Shown piece by piece: positions 7,209 through 16,186 of a stretch of DNA of 41,504 bases. How positions within the stretch are numbered: position 1 is the stretch's first letter; each line of letters opens with the position of its first letter. The DNA is from Acidimicrobiaceae bacterium (GTDB taxonomy: Bacteria > Actinomycetota > Acidimicrobiia > Acidimicrobiales > Aldehydirespiratoraceae). The stretch lies in NCBI GenBank assembly GCA_026710865.1, contig JAPOQG010000408.1:1-41504 (forward strand), written 5' to 3'. Both the position numbers and the translations under genes were made by a program. The notes beneath the pieces are model-generated. The model made no database searches and was not told where the DNA came from. It saw only the letters and a program-made list of their open reading frames with translations.

Positions 7209-10107
7209 GGCCCTGTCTCATGTCGTCGGAGCGGCCCAGGAAGAAGTCGTCGTCGATGGTCCAGGTGTGCTCGTCACCGTGCCGCACCCGCAGGTAGCCG
7301 GCGCCGTGGGTCCAGTAGATGTCCCCGCCGACCTGCACCACGTCCCGGGCCAGGGAGATGTCGACGCTGCGGGGGACCCGCCGCCAGCCGCCGGCGGCGT
7401 CAATGTCCTGGCGGGAGATCATGAGCACCCCCCCGGAGACCACCGGATCGGGGACGAAGCGCTCCCTCATCTTCGAGACCCTCACCGTCTGGTCGAGGCG
7501 CGACAGGTAGACGTACTCCGCCGCCTTGGCCACCAGCGTCGCCCCGGAGTACTGGCGGGCCAGCAGCAGATCCCAGATGTGGTCGGCGGCGTAGTAGTCG
7601 TCGTCGTCGAACTTCGTCAGCAGGGTCCCCGAGGAGTTGTCCACCGCCGCGTTGAGCACCTCCCCCAGCGTCCTGTCGGCTTCCACCCTCGCGATCCGCA
7701 CCTCGCAGCCCAGCGAAGCGGTGAGTGAGGCGACCTCATCGTCGGGCCCGAACCCGTCGCCGTGGAGAGCCAGAACGAGCTCCAGCCGCGGGTAGTTCTG
7801 GACCCGCACCGCCTCGACCGCGGCGCCGAGGAGCTCGGGCCGGCGGGTGGGCAGCAGCACCGACACCTGCGGAAGCGGGGCCTCGAGGCCTCGCGCCTCC
7901 AGGAGCTGGCGAGCGCGGGCCCGCAGCGAGTGGTCCCGCAGGGCCAGCCTGCGCATGGCGATGCTGAGTTGCTCGCGCCCGTGGTCGCGCACCGTTGTGA
8001 CGGAGTCGGAGGCCATGAGGGCATGCAGTTCCGCTCCGAGGCACTCTTCGAGGACCGCGTCGGAGTTGGTGACGTGCACCAGGACGCCGGCGGCCGCCAG
8101 TGCGGCCAGCGTGGCCGCCCGCTGGGTGGCGTCGCCGAAGCCGGCGCCGGAGTCCTCGACGTGGTGGAGCCGCCTCAGGGCACTGATCAGGTCCCGGTCC
8201 AGGTGCAGCGACGCGGATCCCTCGGCGGGGGGCTGCCAGCGCGACGTCAGCGGCGCGGCCGCCTGGTCGTGGTCGGGAGTCCAGTCCATGGGGTTGACGG
8301 TGCTGTCGTCGAAGGCGGGAACCGCCAGCCGGGGGTGCAATTCGTCGAGCACGGCCACGGCCGGCTTCGACGCGCCCGCGGTGTCCGCCTCGAGTGCCCG
8401 GCGCGCTGCGCCGGTGTCGACGAGGACCAGGTCGAGATGCCGGTCGCCGGTCGGGGCGCCCACCCGGGCCGACGCAGCCAGCACGGCCGCGGCCCGGTCG
8501 CCTGCCGCCGCGATCTCGGCTCCCAGCGGATACCGGGCCAGCCGCGAGCGGTCGATGCCGGGGGGAGCCTGCATGGCCCGCCGGGTCGTGGTCCGCCGCC
8601 TCACCGCCCCGACGATCCACGACACCAGGCGCCACGCATCCTTGGGGCTGCGGATCCTGACCGCCCGGCCCAGCAGGGCTCGCCCGTAGCGCATCAGCTT
8701 GGCTCCGGCAGAGCGAGCCGGCGCGGCTCTCGATGTGCGGTCCTGGCCCGAGATGCCCTCGCCGGGTGGTCGTGGGGCGGCTTCGAGGGCCCAGCCGTCG
8801 ATGTCGATCACCTCGCCCACGTCCTCGACGCGCCCACCGCAGCGCAGGGCGCGTTGCAGCGCCCACGACCGGGTGATCGTCACCCGGTGGCCCGACCCGA
8901 GGCGGGCTCTCCCCGCCGCGGCCGGACCGAGGCGGGTGCGCAGCCGTCCGAGCATCAACGGCCCTACCGGTGCGCCCGCCGGGACGGTGACATGGAAGCG
9001 GGCCGACCGGAATGCGGCTGCTGCGCCGCCTACCGGGCCGAAGCGCACTCTGTGGTCGGGATCGAGGTGGTTGTGGAGCCATTCGAGCCGGCTGCCGGGA
9101 TGCTCCTCCACCCAAACGACAAGGTCGCCGGTCTTGCTGGCCAGGATCTGCTCCACCGTCTTGAGGGTCTCCTGCTGGTCGGCCCCCGATGAGGTGACGC
9201 TCACCGCGAACCGGGGCACGGAGAAGGTCCGCCCGTCGGTGGCCTCCCGGGGCCGCCCATGGGGTATCAGGTTCATCAGCTTGCCCTGCATGTGGGCCAG
9301 GCTGAGCCTCTCGTCGTCGCTGATCCGGGCGCCGGGGCCTTGATGCCAGCACAGGGCGTCCCGGTCGGGCACGAGGACGGCGCCCAGCGCGAAGGCGCGG
9401 TACCCGAACTCCGTATCCTCGGCTCCCCACTGGTTGAAGGACTCGTCGAATCCGCCGACTGCCGCGAAGAAGTCGCCCGACACCCCGAGGTTGCCACCGG
9501 TGACGGCCCTGAAGATGTCCTCGTCCCCGCTGGTGAGCAGATCCGTGCGGGCCATGCGGTCCTCGATCCACTGGGGCTCCTCGGCCGGGCGCCCGGCGAA
9601 GAGCTCAGCCAGCGACCCTGCCCGAGCCAGCACCGCCTCGGGGGTGATCCCGTCAACCTCCACATGCTTGCGGAAGCCGATGGTCAGCACGTCGCAGGCC
9701 ATGTGGTGCCAACGTGCATGAGAGGCAAGGCAACCGGCTTCCGGGACCATGTCGCAGTCCAGGAAGACCAGGATGTCGCCCGAGGCTGCCCGAGATCCGT
9801 TGTTGCGGGCCCGGGCTAGCCCGAAACCCTCGTCGGGCTGATGGATGACCTTGACCCGCAGCGGTGTCGTTGCGTCCAGGTGCAGCGGAGTGGACGATCC
9901 GTCGTCCACCACGATCACATCGAAGAGCTCGCGGGGGTAGGTCTGACGCTCGAGGCCGGCCAGCGTCAACGCCAGCGCCTCGGACGCCTCGAAGTAGGGA
10001 ATCACGACCGTGACGGGCAGGACCGGTTCGAAGGCGTCGACGGTCGCCACGTCCAGCGAGCGCCAGTCGTTGCCGCGCACCGCGGCGGGCGAGGGCCTGA
10101 TGCTCAT
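7183..10107 (-). CDS. Large two-domain family 2 glycosyltransferase
   Basis: This 974-aa protein has two GT2 catalytic modules. The N-terminal module (about 25-300) has VTVVIPYFEASEALALTL, VIVVDDGSS, the metal motif in VFLDCDMVPEAG, and NQWGAEDTEFGYRAF with the ED catalytic pair. A middle part contains a basic stretch and SVNPM/SRLARYPLG landmarks. The C-terminal module (about 725-974) starts PQVSVLLPTRRPELLG, has TKFDDDDYYAAD and ends GYLRVRHGDEHTWTIDDDFF. Two linked catalytic sites suggest alternating addition of two sugars, as in bifunctional capsule synthases; that is inference. The ATG at 10107 heads the leftward series and lies divergently 77 bp from the Wzm gene. Its 3' end overlaps the next glycosyltransferase by 26 bp. 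Confidence 0.92.
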   Translation of the reverse strand: MSIRPSPAAVRGNDWRSLDVATVDAFEPVLPVTVVIPYFEASEALALTLAGLERQTYPRELFDVIVVDDGSSTPLHLDATTPLRVKVIHQPDEGFGLARARNNGSRAASGDILVFLDCDMVPEAGCLASHARWHHMACDVLTIGFRKHVEVDGITPEAVLARAGSLAELFAGRPAEEPQWIEDRMARTDLLTSGDEDIFRAVTGGNLGVSGDFFAAVGGFDESFNQWGAEDTEFGYRAFALGAVLVPDRDALCWHQGPGARISDDERLSLAHMQGKLMNLIPHGRPREATDGRTFSVPRFAVSVTSSGADQQETLKTVEQILASKTGDLVVWVEEHPGSRLEWLHNHLDPDHRVRFGPVGGAAAAFRSARFHVTVPAGAPVGPLMLGRLRTRLGPAAAGRARLGSGHRVTITRSWALQRALRCGGRVEDVGEVIDIDGWALEAAPRPPGEGISGQDRTSRAAPARSAGAKLMRYGRALLGRAVRIRSPKDAWRLVSWIVGAVRRRTTTRRAMQAPPGIDRSRLARYPLGAEIAAAGDRAAAVLAASARVGAPTGDRHLDLVLVDTGAARRALEADTAGASKPAVAVLDELHPRLAVPAFDDSTVNPMDWTPDHDQAAAPLTSRWQPPAEGSASLHLDRDLISALRRLHHVEDSGAGFGDATQRAATLAALAAAGVLVHVTNSDAVLEECLGAELHALMASDSVTTVRDHGREQLSIAMRRLALRDHSLRARARQLLEARGLEAPLPQVSVLLPTRRPELLGAAVEAVRVQNYPRLELVLALHGDGFGPDDEVASLTASLGCEVRIARVEADRTLGEVLNAAVDNSSGTLLTKFDDDDYYAADHIWDLLLARQYSGATLVAKAAEYVYLSRLDQTVRVSKMRERFVPDPVVSGGVLMISRQDIDAAGGWRRVPRSVDISLARDVVQVGGDIYWTHGAGYLRVRHGDEHTWTIDDDFFLGRSDDMRQGRDFDFAGF

Positions 10108-10167
10108 GGACTTGGATCGTCGGGTTCGGCGTCTAGGGCCGGCCGGCGCGGGTGCAACACAGTGACA

Positions 10168-10177
10168 ATCGTAGGAT
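10168..10177. promoter_or_regulatory. Overlapping divergent -10 hexamers between polysaccharide operons
   Basis: ATCGTAGGAT contains TAGGAT (10172-10177) on the plus strand and TACGAT (10173-10168) on the minus strand. The plus-strand hexamer lies exactly 7 nt before GTG 10185, the geometry of actinobacterial leaderless genes. The minus-strand hexamer would give a leader of about 50 nt for the large glycosyltransferase. No convincing -35 element was seen for either. Confidence 0.5.
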
Positions 10178-10184
10178 GAGCTTC

Positions 10185-11075
10185 GTGGACGACGCGACCA
10201 ACAGCCTCCCAGGGCCTGAGCGGCCCGTGAGCGCAGCGAACCGGATCGGGGTGTCCGACGCTCGTCGGTTGGTCGATCTGACGGCCGCGCCCTCCGTCGG
10301 GGCGTACTTGCGCGATGTCTGGAGGCGGCGCGAGTTCGCGGTGGTTGTGCCGGCCCAGGACCTGCGGGCCCAGAACATGGACACCGCTCTGGGCCAGCTG
10401 TGGCACCTGGTCAACCCGGCCCTGCTGGTGGGCGTGTACTTCCTCGTCTTCGGCGTGCTGCTCGACACCCGCCGCGGCGTGGACAACTTCCTGGGCTTCC
10501 TGGTCGTGGGCGTGGTGCTGTTCCATCTGTTCCAGCGGGTGGTCCAGGACGCGGCGGTGTGCATTACTCGCAATCTGGGACTGATCCGGTCGATCCAGTT
10601 CCCGCGCATCCTGCTGCCGCTGGCCGCGGTGAACGGGCAGACCCTGGCGTTCCTGCCCGCTCTGGGGGTGGCCCTGCTGACCTTGCTGGCCACCGGCGAG
10701 CGTCCCACCCTCCGGTGGCTGCTGCTGGCCGCGGTGCTGGTCGCCATGTATCTGTTCAATCTCGGCGCCGCGCTGGTCGTGGCCCGGGTCGGGGCGTCCG
10801 TGCGCGACCTGCAGCGGCTGCTGCCCCACCTTCTGCGCCTGCTGTTCTACGCCTCGGGGGTGATCTTCAGCGTCGAGGCCTTCGTGACCAGCGAGGCTTG
10901 GCGCCGGGCGTTCGCCATCAACCCGGTGTACGACCTCATCACCTGCGCCCGCTGGTGCCTGCTCGGCACAGGAGTCGAGCGGTCGGTGGTGATCGGTCTG
11001 GTCGTCTGGTGCGCGGTGCTTCCCGCCGCCGGCCTGCTCGTGTTCCGCCGCGGGGAGAGGAGGTTCGGGTCGTGA
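10185..11075 (+). CDS. wzm: Polysaccharide ABC exporter, membrane permease (Wzm type)
   Basis: This ABC-2 type permease of about 296 aa has six hydrophobic segments. It contains the family's amphipathic entry region (LRDVWRRREFAVVVPAQDL) and an ARWCLLG loop near the end. Wzm partners with the Wzt ATPase to move lipid-linked polysaccharide across the cytoplasmic membrane. The GTG at 10185 is chosen because TAGGAT lies 7 nt before it. An ATG at 10176 lies inside that hexamer, and a GTG at 10152 is also in frame. The stop overlaps the start of wzt as GTGA, so the two are co-translated. The second permease at 16960-17802 is only distantly similar. I am confident of the class; the exported polymer is unknown. 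Confidence 0.87.
   Translation: MDDATNSLPGPERPVSAANRIGVSDARRLVDLTAAPSVGAYLRDVWRRREFAVVVPAQDLRAQNMDTALGQLWHLVNPALLVGVYFLVFGVLLDTRRGVDNFLGFLVVGVVLFHLFQRVVQDAAVCITRNLGLIRSIQFPRILLPLAAVNGQTLAFLPALGVALLTLLATGERPTLRWLLLAAVLVAMYLFNLGAALVVARVGASVRDLQRLLPHLLRLLFYASGVIFSVEAFVTSEAWRRAFAINPVYDLITCARWCLLGTGVERSVVIGLVVWCAVLPAAGLLVFRRGERRFGS
10218..10236 (+). repeat. Short dispersed repeat, copy 2
   Basis: GAGCGGCCCGTGAGCGCAG is identical to the inverted copy at 7111-7129. It lies in the first codons of the Wzm gene, so coding sequence at both sites tolerates the element. Confidence 0.55.
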
Positions 11076-11839
11076 CCGCGCCGGGCACCGCGGTGACCGT
11101 GCGGCTCACCGACGTCCATGTCCACTACCGGGTGTACGAGGATCCCTCCGCCGGCTTCAAGCAGAACTTCTCGCAGGGGCGGGTGCGCAGGAGGTTCAGC
11201 GTCATCAAGGCTGTGCGCGGCGTCACGCTCGACCTCCACGAATCCGAGACTCTGGGCCTCGTCGGGGCCAATGGATCGGGGAAGACCACCCTGCTGTCGG
11301 CCATGACCGGCCTTCAGCCGCTGAAGTCGGGGACCATCCGGGGCCGGTCCCGTCCGGCGCTCCTCGGCGTGTCGCCCGTGCTGCGCGGCGCGCTGTCCGG
11401 CCGGCGCAACATTCTCATCGGCGGTTTGGCCCTGGGGTTCACCCGGGCCGAGATCGAGAGCCGGATGGACGAGATCATCGACTTCGCTGGTCTGCGAGAT
11501 GCCATCGACCGACCCATGCGCACCTACTCCTCGGGCATGCGGGCCCGGCTGAACTTCGCCATCGCCACCGCGCGGATCCCCGAGATCCTGCTGATCGACG
11601 AGGCCTTGGCGGTGGGCGACGAGGGCTTCCGGACCCGCAGCGCCAAGCGCATCGACGAGGTGCGGGCCGCGGCGGGTTCGGTGGTGCTTGTGTCTCACAA
11701 CATGGCGGAGATCGAGCGCTCCTGCAATCGGGCCGCGTGGCTCGACGACGGCGTACTGAGGTTGGTCGGCGATCCCGACGAGGTGGTGTCGGCCTATTTG
11801 GCCTCCTACTCCTCGAACGGCCAATCCGGATCGGGCTGA
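11072..11839 (+). CDS. wzt: Polysaccharide ABC exporter, ATPase (Wzt type)
   Basis: This 255-aa ATPase energises the adjacent permease. Walker A is GANGSGKTT near residue 65, the ABC signature YSSGMRARL near 152, and Walker B ILLIDEALAVGD near 172, followed by the switch histidine in VSHNM. The N-terminal VHYRVYEDPS preamble is typical of TagH/KpsT/Wzt proteins. There is no C-terminal carbohydrate-binding domain, so this is the short, less chain-selective form. The start is GTG 11072, overlapping the wzm TGA by 4 bp, with AGGAGG about 8 nt upstream. The 3' end overlaps the convergent glycosyltransferase by 34 bp. Confidence 0.9.
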   Translation: MTAPGTAVTVRLTDVHVHYRVYEDPSAGFKQNFSQGRVRRRFSVIKAVRGVTLDLHESETLGLVGANGSGKTTLLSAMTGLQPLKSGTIRGRSRPALLGVSPVLRGALSGRRNILIGGLALGFTRAEIESRMDEIIDFAGLRDAIDRPMRTYSSGMRARLNFAIATARIPEILLIDEALAVGDEGFRTRSAKRIDEVRAAAGSVVLVSHNMAEIERSCNRAAWLDDGVLRLVGDPDEVVSAYLASYSSNGQSGSG

Positions 11840-12828
11840 GAGGCCGAGCGGGACCGGCCGGCGAGGAATCCGGCGCCCCAGCAGATGTGCATCACCACGA
11901 AGGCGCCTGCCGCCCGCATGCGGTCGCGCCAGCCGGGCAGGAGGCCGCCCAGCCGGGCCGCGGCGATGACGCAGGCCGTCGCGTAGACCAGCGGCAGCGC
12001 CGCGCCCCGAAGGCGCCCCCGGGCCAGCTCGACCGCGGAGGCGACCAGGCCGGCCACCAGCGCGGGGGCGGCCAGCTGGCGGATCTGCAGTGATCGCCGG
12101 TGGCGCATGAGCATCCTGCGCTTCCAGGTGCCGTAGGAGAAGTACTGGCCGGCCAGCCCCGCGTAGTCGGCGCGGGGCACGTAGTCCACTGCCAGGCTCG
12201 AATCGAGCCACACGGTGTGGCCCTGCCGGCGCAGGCGCCAGTTGAGCTCGTAGTCCTGGTTGCGCTCGAGGGCCTCGTCGAAGCCTCCGACCGACTCCAG
12301 CGCACCACGATCGTACACGCCCAGGTACACGGTGTCGGCCGGCCCGGTCCGGCGGCCCCGGCGGAAGGCGGCCGGCCCGCCCCCGAAGGACGAGGCCATC
12401 GCGGCCGCGATCGCACCCTGCAGGCCGACGCCGCCCACCGGGCGCTGCACCCCGCCCACATTGGCCGCGCCGGTGCTGGCCAGGGTGCGCACGGCCCGCT
12501 CGATGTAGTCGGGCGGCACCCGCGACTGCGCGTCCACGCGGGCGACGATCGCGCCCTGCGACGCCGCCACCGCGAGGTTCAGGCCCGCCGGGGTGGTCCC
12601 CGAGGGGTTGTCGACGACCCGCAGCGGCACCTCGATGCAGGTCTCGGCCAGCACCTGGCGGGTTCCGTCGCCGCCCGGCGCCAGCGCCACGGTCACGTCC
12701 ATCGGGCCGCGGTAGGTCTGCGCTCCGATCGCGCTGAGGCAGTCTCCGAGCACGTCCGCGCAATCCCGGGCCGGCACCACCACCGACACGTGGGGCAGGT
12801 CGTCGCGGCCTCCGGGCGAAGCGTTCAT
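11806..12828 (-). CDS. Membrane-anchored family 2 glycosyltransferase
   Basis: This 340-aa protein has an N-terminal GT2 domain: HVSVVVPARDCADVLGDCL, then VARVDAQSRVPPDY with the D-x-D-like metal motif, then RNQDYELNWRLRRQG, the (E/Q)D-Y acceptor region. Three or four C-terminal hydrophobic segments follow from about residue 245. The arrangement resembles ExoA/succinoglycan-type glycosyltransferases that work on polyprenyl-linked intermediates. Its ATG overlaps the stop of the sugar-phosphate transferase gene (ATGA), so it is translationally coupled to the priming enzyme. I infer that it adds an early sugar after priming. Confidence 0.87.
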   Translation of the reverse strand: MNASPGGRDDLPHVSVVVPARDCADVLGDCLSAIGAQTYRGPMDVTVALAPGGDGTRQVLAETCIEVPLRVVDNPSGTTPAGLNLAVAASQGAIVARVDAQSRVPPDYIERAVRTLASTGAANVGGVQRPVGGVGLQGAIAAAMASSFGGGPAAFRRGRRTGPADTVYLGVYDRGALESVGGFDEALERNQDYELNWRLRRQGHTVWLDSSLAVDYVPRADYAGLAGQYFSYGTWKRRMLMRHRRSLQIRQLAAPALVAGLVASAVELARGRLRGAALPLVYATACVIAAARLGGLLPGWRDRMRAAGAFVVMHICWGAGFLAGRSRSASQPDPDWPFEE

Positions 12829-14165
12829 CGACCCGACCGGCGGGCCATCACGAAGACGCTCTTGACCATGATCTCCCAGTCGAGCACCGGCGACCAGTTC
12901 ACGACGTACTGCAGGTCGTGGCCCAGCTTGTAGGCGGCGTCGGTCTGGTAGTGGCCCTCAGTCTGGGCGAGCCCGGTGATTCCCGGGGGGATGTCGTGGC
13001 GCCGGCCGTATCCGGCGATCTTCTCCTCGAGCAGGGCGACCAGTTCGGGCCGCTCGGGGCGGGGGCCGACCAGGGACATCTCGCCGGCGAGGATGTTCCA
13101 CAGTTGCGGAAGCTCGTCGAGCCGGGTCCGGCGCAGCCAGCCCATGCCGTCGATCACCCGTGGATCCTCGGCGGCGGCCAGTTCCGGCCCGGAGCGCTCC
13201 GCGCCGGGCTCCATGGTCCGGAACTTGAGCATCGTGAAGGCTCTTCCTCTGCGACCTATGCGTTCCTGGCGGTAGAGCACGCCGCTACCGGCTCGCACCC
13301 GCACGTACAGCGCGACGACGGCTGCCAGCGGCACCGCGATCGGCGCCAACACCAGCAGGTAGACCAGATCGAGGAGGCGCTTGAACCGCAGCCTGCATGT
13401 CGGCAGAGCGTGGGCCCTGAGAGCCACGAAGGGCATCCCGCCGATCTGGCGGGTCCGCTGCAGCCCCAGCAGGGTGTCCGAGGGCGTGATGCGCCGGTAG
13501 ACGCCGACGCGGCGGCCCTCCAGCTCGCCGAGAGGCTCCGGATAGATCGTGTCGAGGGGCTGGCCCGAGAGCAGCAGCAGATCGGTCGCCCCGGTGCGGT
13601 TGACCTCCTCGACGATGTCGGAGGGATCCTCGGACACCCCGGCGACCTGTGCCGTGGGCTCCGACTCGCCCAGATGTCGCCGGGCGGCCTGGACATCATC
13701 GAACTCTCCCATGAGAAGGACGCGTGGATTCCCGAATCGGCGCGTCCTCACCCGCCGGGCCAGCCAGCGGTTGAACGACACGACGAGGCTCGCGGCCGCG
13801 GCGAGGATCACCAGGTTCCCCCGCGGCATCAGGTAGCGGCCGGTGAGCAGGGTCACGGTGGCATCGGCCCCTACCGCCAGGAGGGTGAGCAGCGTCGCCC
13901 TCGGCAGCCATGGGGGCCGGCCGAGGCGCTGCTCGTACTCGTACATCCCTCCGAAGTAGTAGATGCCCATGTGCAGCCCGGTGGCGATGGAGAATCCCGC
14001 CGCGTAGTGCGACACGGGATAGGTGGGCCAGTCCAGCCCGAAACGCACGGTCGTGATGGCGGCCATGAGCCCGAGCAGCGTGGCCGCGTCGATCACATGC
14101 AGGTATCGGAATCCCAGACGTCGCAGGATCGGGGTTGCCCCTCTCGCGTCGCCGGCGGTCCTCAC
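12825..14165 (-). CDS. Polyprenyl-phosphate sugar-1-phosphate transferase (priming glycosyltransferase)
   Basis: This 446-aa protein catalyses the first step of repeat-unit assembly, transferring a sugar-1-phosphate from a nucleotide sugar to a polyprenyl phosphate. The N-terminal half has four or five hydrophobic segments and a Rossmann-like CoA-binding-type region (GNPRVLLMGEFDD). The bacterial sugar transferase domain follows from about residue 265: RFKRLLDLVYLLVLAP, LKFRTM near 313, RLDELPQLWNILAGEMSLVG and PPGITGLAQ. The order matches the WcaJ/WbaP group. The GTG at 14165 overlaps the SpoIID gene stop (GTGA); no strong Shine-Dalgarno is seen, as expected for coupling. Sugar specificity is not readable. 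Confidence 0.92.
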   Translation of the reverse strand: MRTAGDARGATPILRRLGFRYLHVIDAATLLGLMAAITTVRFGLDWPTYPVSHYAAGFSIATGLHMGIYYFGGMYEYEQRLGRPPWLPRATLLTLLAVGADATVTLLTGRYLMPRGNLVILAAAASLVVSFNRWLARRVRTRRFGNPRVLLMGEFDDVQAARRHLGESEPTAQVAGVSEDPSDIVEEVNRTGATDLLLLSGQPLDTIYPEPLGELEGRRVGVYRRITPSDTLLGLQRTRQIGGMPFVALRAHALPTCRLRFKRLLDLVYLLVLAPIAVPLAAVVALYVRVRAGSGVLYRQERIGRRGRAFTMLKFRTMEPGAERSGPELAAAEDPRVIDGMGWLRRTRLDELPQLWNILAGEMSLVGPRPERPELVALLEEKIAGYGRRHDIPPGITGLAQTEGHYQTDAAYKLGHDLQYVVNWSPVLDWEIMVKSVFVMARRSGR

Positions 14166-16141
14166 GGGGATCGCATCAAGGGCGGCAGGTCCACATCGGT
14201 GTCGAACGCACCCGCCGCCTCCGCGAGCAGCCAGATGAACATCGCCATCCGGGCCCGGTTCACGTCGTCGTACGGATTGAAGCTCGCCGGGTCCCGGGGC
14301 GGATTGAAGAACTCGTCGACCCAGAGACGGTGCTCCACCATCCAGCGGGCGGCCTCCAAGTAGTAGGCGTTGATCCCGATGTCGGTGAAGGTCACGGGGT
14401 GGTTGCTGTAAGTGCGTCCGGCGAAGTTCCACAGGAACGTGGCCACCTGCGACGTCTTGAGCGTGTCGTTCGGGCAGAACAGCACCACGGGGTCCGTGCT
14501 GCATCCGACGGTGATGTCCCGGTCGAGCATCCATCCCACGGCCTCCGAGTAGTAGCTCTCGGGCTCGACGTCGTCGAAGGTCAACGAACCGTCCGCGGAT
14601 TCGGGCTCGCCCGCGAACCGCCACAGGAACGCGGCGAACTGGGCCCGCGTGAGCGACCGCTCGGGTGAGAACGTGGTGGGTGTCGTGCCCGTCGTCAAAT
14701 CGTTGTTGAGCATCCACGCCACCGCCTCCGCGTAGGGAGCGTTCGAGGCGATGTCGGCGAAGGGGAGGGTGTGGACGTTGTAGCCGCTTCCGGCGTGGGA
14801 GCCCTGGAGCGCGAGCTTGGTGGACAGCGGGGGCCGGCAGCCCGGCTCCGAGCGGCACCCCAGCACCAGCGCGTAGTAGAAGCGGTAGCCGAAGGGCTCG
14901 TCGTTGTCGTTGAGCACGTCGAGCGTGCGATCGGTTCCCACCAGGGTCACCTGGGCGTCGTCGATGCGGCCCGACGGTCCGGGCCGTGCGATGTAGATCT
15001 CGACGATGTCGCCCACATCGAGGTCGGCGAAGGGATAGTCGGCCAGCCACTGGCTGATCTGCGCGGTGGTGTAGGTGCGCTCCCAGGAGTGGGTCGCGTT
15101 CTGGGGGTCGCCGTCGGCGTCGGGTGCGGCGTCGTAGGGGTCGGGCTTGGCCAGCAGGTACGGCACAACATCCCGGCGGGGCTCCTCGTTGGCGGCGGCG
15201 TGGCCGCCGTTGGAGGAGCTGTAGTAGCCGACGATCACCTCGACCGGGTCCTCGTTGTTGGCCCTGTAGGTGAGCACGGTGTCGTCGGTGGCGTCGACCT
15301 GGGCCTCCCAGAGGTCGTGGCCGGCTTCCCGCTCGTAGTCCCACGCCTTGTACTCCTGGTCCCGTGTCGAGGCGTACAGATCGAACGGGGCGGCCCAGCC
15401 GGAACGCTCGCGCATGATGGCCGTGGCGTAGCTGCGGGCCGCCACGGCCTGGGCCTTGAGCGCGTCGGCCGGCCAGGAGTGAGGCATCTCGTCGAGGCCG
15501 TAGAGGTACTGCTGCATGGTCAGCTCGCCGATCACCAGGCAGTACTGGTTGGAGTTCTGGTTGCCGCAGTTGGCCACGCCTCCGGCCGCCGGCGTCAACT
15601 GGAACTGACCGTGGGCGTAGTGCTCGGCGCCGTTGACGGTGTTGGACACCCTCACCGGCTCGCCGTCGTCGAAGTCCACGGTGAGCACCGTTCCGCTGCA
15701 GAAGCCCCGGCACCAGTCGATGTTGCTGGAGTTGATGTGCCAGCCGCCGCTGCCGCGGCGCACGGTCAGGGTGTTGACGGTGGTGTCCAGGAAACGGCCG
15801 TCCATGGACACCGTCAGCAGACCGCTGGGCCTGAACACGGTGGTGCTGTGGACTGCGATGCGCACGTCGACGTCGTCGGGCACCAGGTCGGGATCGGTGG
15901 TCAGGGTGGTGCCGTCGTAGTAGAAGGCGAGGATCTCCTCGTAGGTGTGGCCGGCCTCGGCCCGTCCCAGGGCGCCGTACTGGCTCATTCCGGTGCCGTG
16001 CCCCCAGCCGCCCCCGATGAAGGTGTATTCGTCGTCGGTCGGTCCGTGGGGGTGGGCTGATGCCGGAACGGCGACCGCGGCCAGCAAGACCGCGGCAACC
16101 GAGGTCACGCAGAGCAGTGAACGAATGGGATGGGAAGGCAT
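14162..16141 (-). CDS. Secreted SpoIID/LytB-domain protein with C-terminal SLH repeats
   Basis: This 659-aa protein starts with a signal peptide (positively charged start, hydrophobic 8-25, ASA cleavage region). It then has GGGWGHGTGMSQYGALG at about 43-59, the SpoIID GHG motif, placed at the N-terminus as in many actinobacterial members. EMPHSWPADALKAQAVAARS and YYSSSNGGHAAANEE mark the SpoIID domain. From about residue 475 three S-layer-homology repeats follow (ADIASNAPYAEAVAWML, DDVEPESYYSEAVGWML, TDIGINAYYLEAARWMV). SpoIID-type proteins act on, or activate enzymes acting on, peptidoglycan; SLH domains bind pyruvylated wall polysaccharide. First gene of a coupled operon with the priming transferase, so it may be a wall protein anchored by the polymer made here. 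Confidence 0.9.
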   Translation of the reverse strand: MPSHPIRSLLCVTSVAAVLLAAVAVPASAHPHGPTDDEYTFIGGGWGHGTGMSQYGALGRAEAGHTYEEILAFYYDGTTLTTDPDLVPDDVDVRIAVHSTTVFRPSGLLTVSMDGRFLDTTVNTLTVRRGSGGWHINSSNIDWCRGFCSGTVLTVDFDDGEPVRVSNTVNGAEHYAHGQFQLTPAAGGVANCGNQNSNQYCLVIGELTMQQYLYGLDEMPHSWPADALKAQAVAARSYATAIMRERSGWAAPFDLYASTRDQEYKAWDYEREAGHDLWEAQVDATDDTVLTYRANNEDPVEVIVGYYSSSNGGHAAANEEPRRDVVPYLLAKPDPYDAAPDADGDPQNATHSWERTYTTAQISQWLADYPFADLDVGDIVEIYIARPGPSGRIDDAQVTLVGTDRTLDVLNDNDEPFGYRFYYALVLGCRSEPGCRPPLSTKLALQGSHAGSGYNVHTLPFADIASNAPYAEAVAWMLNNDLTTGTTPTTFSPERSLTRAQFAAFLWRFAGEPESADGSLTFDDVEPESYYSEAVGWMLDRDITVGCSTDPVVLFCPNDTLKTSQVATFLWNFAGRTYSNHPVTFTDIGINAYYLEAARWMVEHRLWVDEFFNPPRDPASFNPYDDVNRARMAMFIWLLAEAAGAFDTDVDLPPLMRSP

Positions 16142-16180
16142 CGAGGTACCCCGCGTCCTGGTCAGACCGCCCGCCGGGCG

Positions 16181-16186
16181 AGCCTA
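16181..16186 (-). promoter_or_regulatory. Candidate -10 box overlapping the wzt2 stop codon
   Basis: TAGGCT on the minus strand lies about 40 nt before the SpoIID gene ATG. The TAG stop of the upstream Wzt gene is part of it. It would give a leader of about 33 nt. The gap between the genes is only 42 bp, so read-through from the exporter genes is also possible. Confidence 0.35.

Noticed and set aside
10400..11839. A 479-codon frame fusing extra sequence to the first Wzt ATPase
   Set aside because: The extra N-terminal part is an out-of-frame shadow of Wzm. GTG 11072 with AGGAGG upstream and a 4-bp overlap fits a normal 255-aa Wzt.
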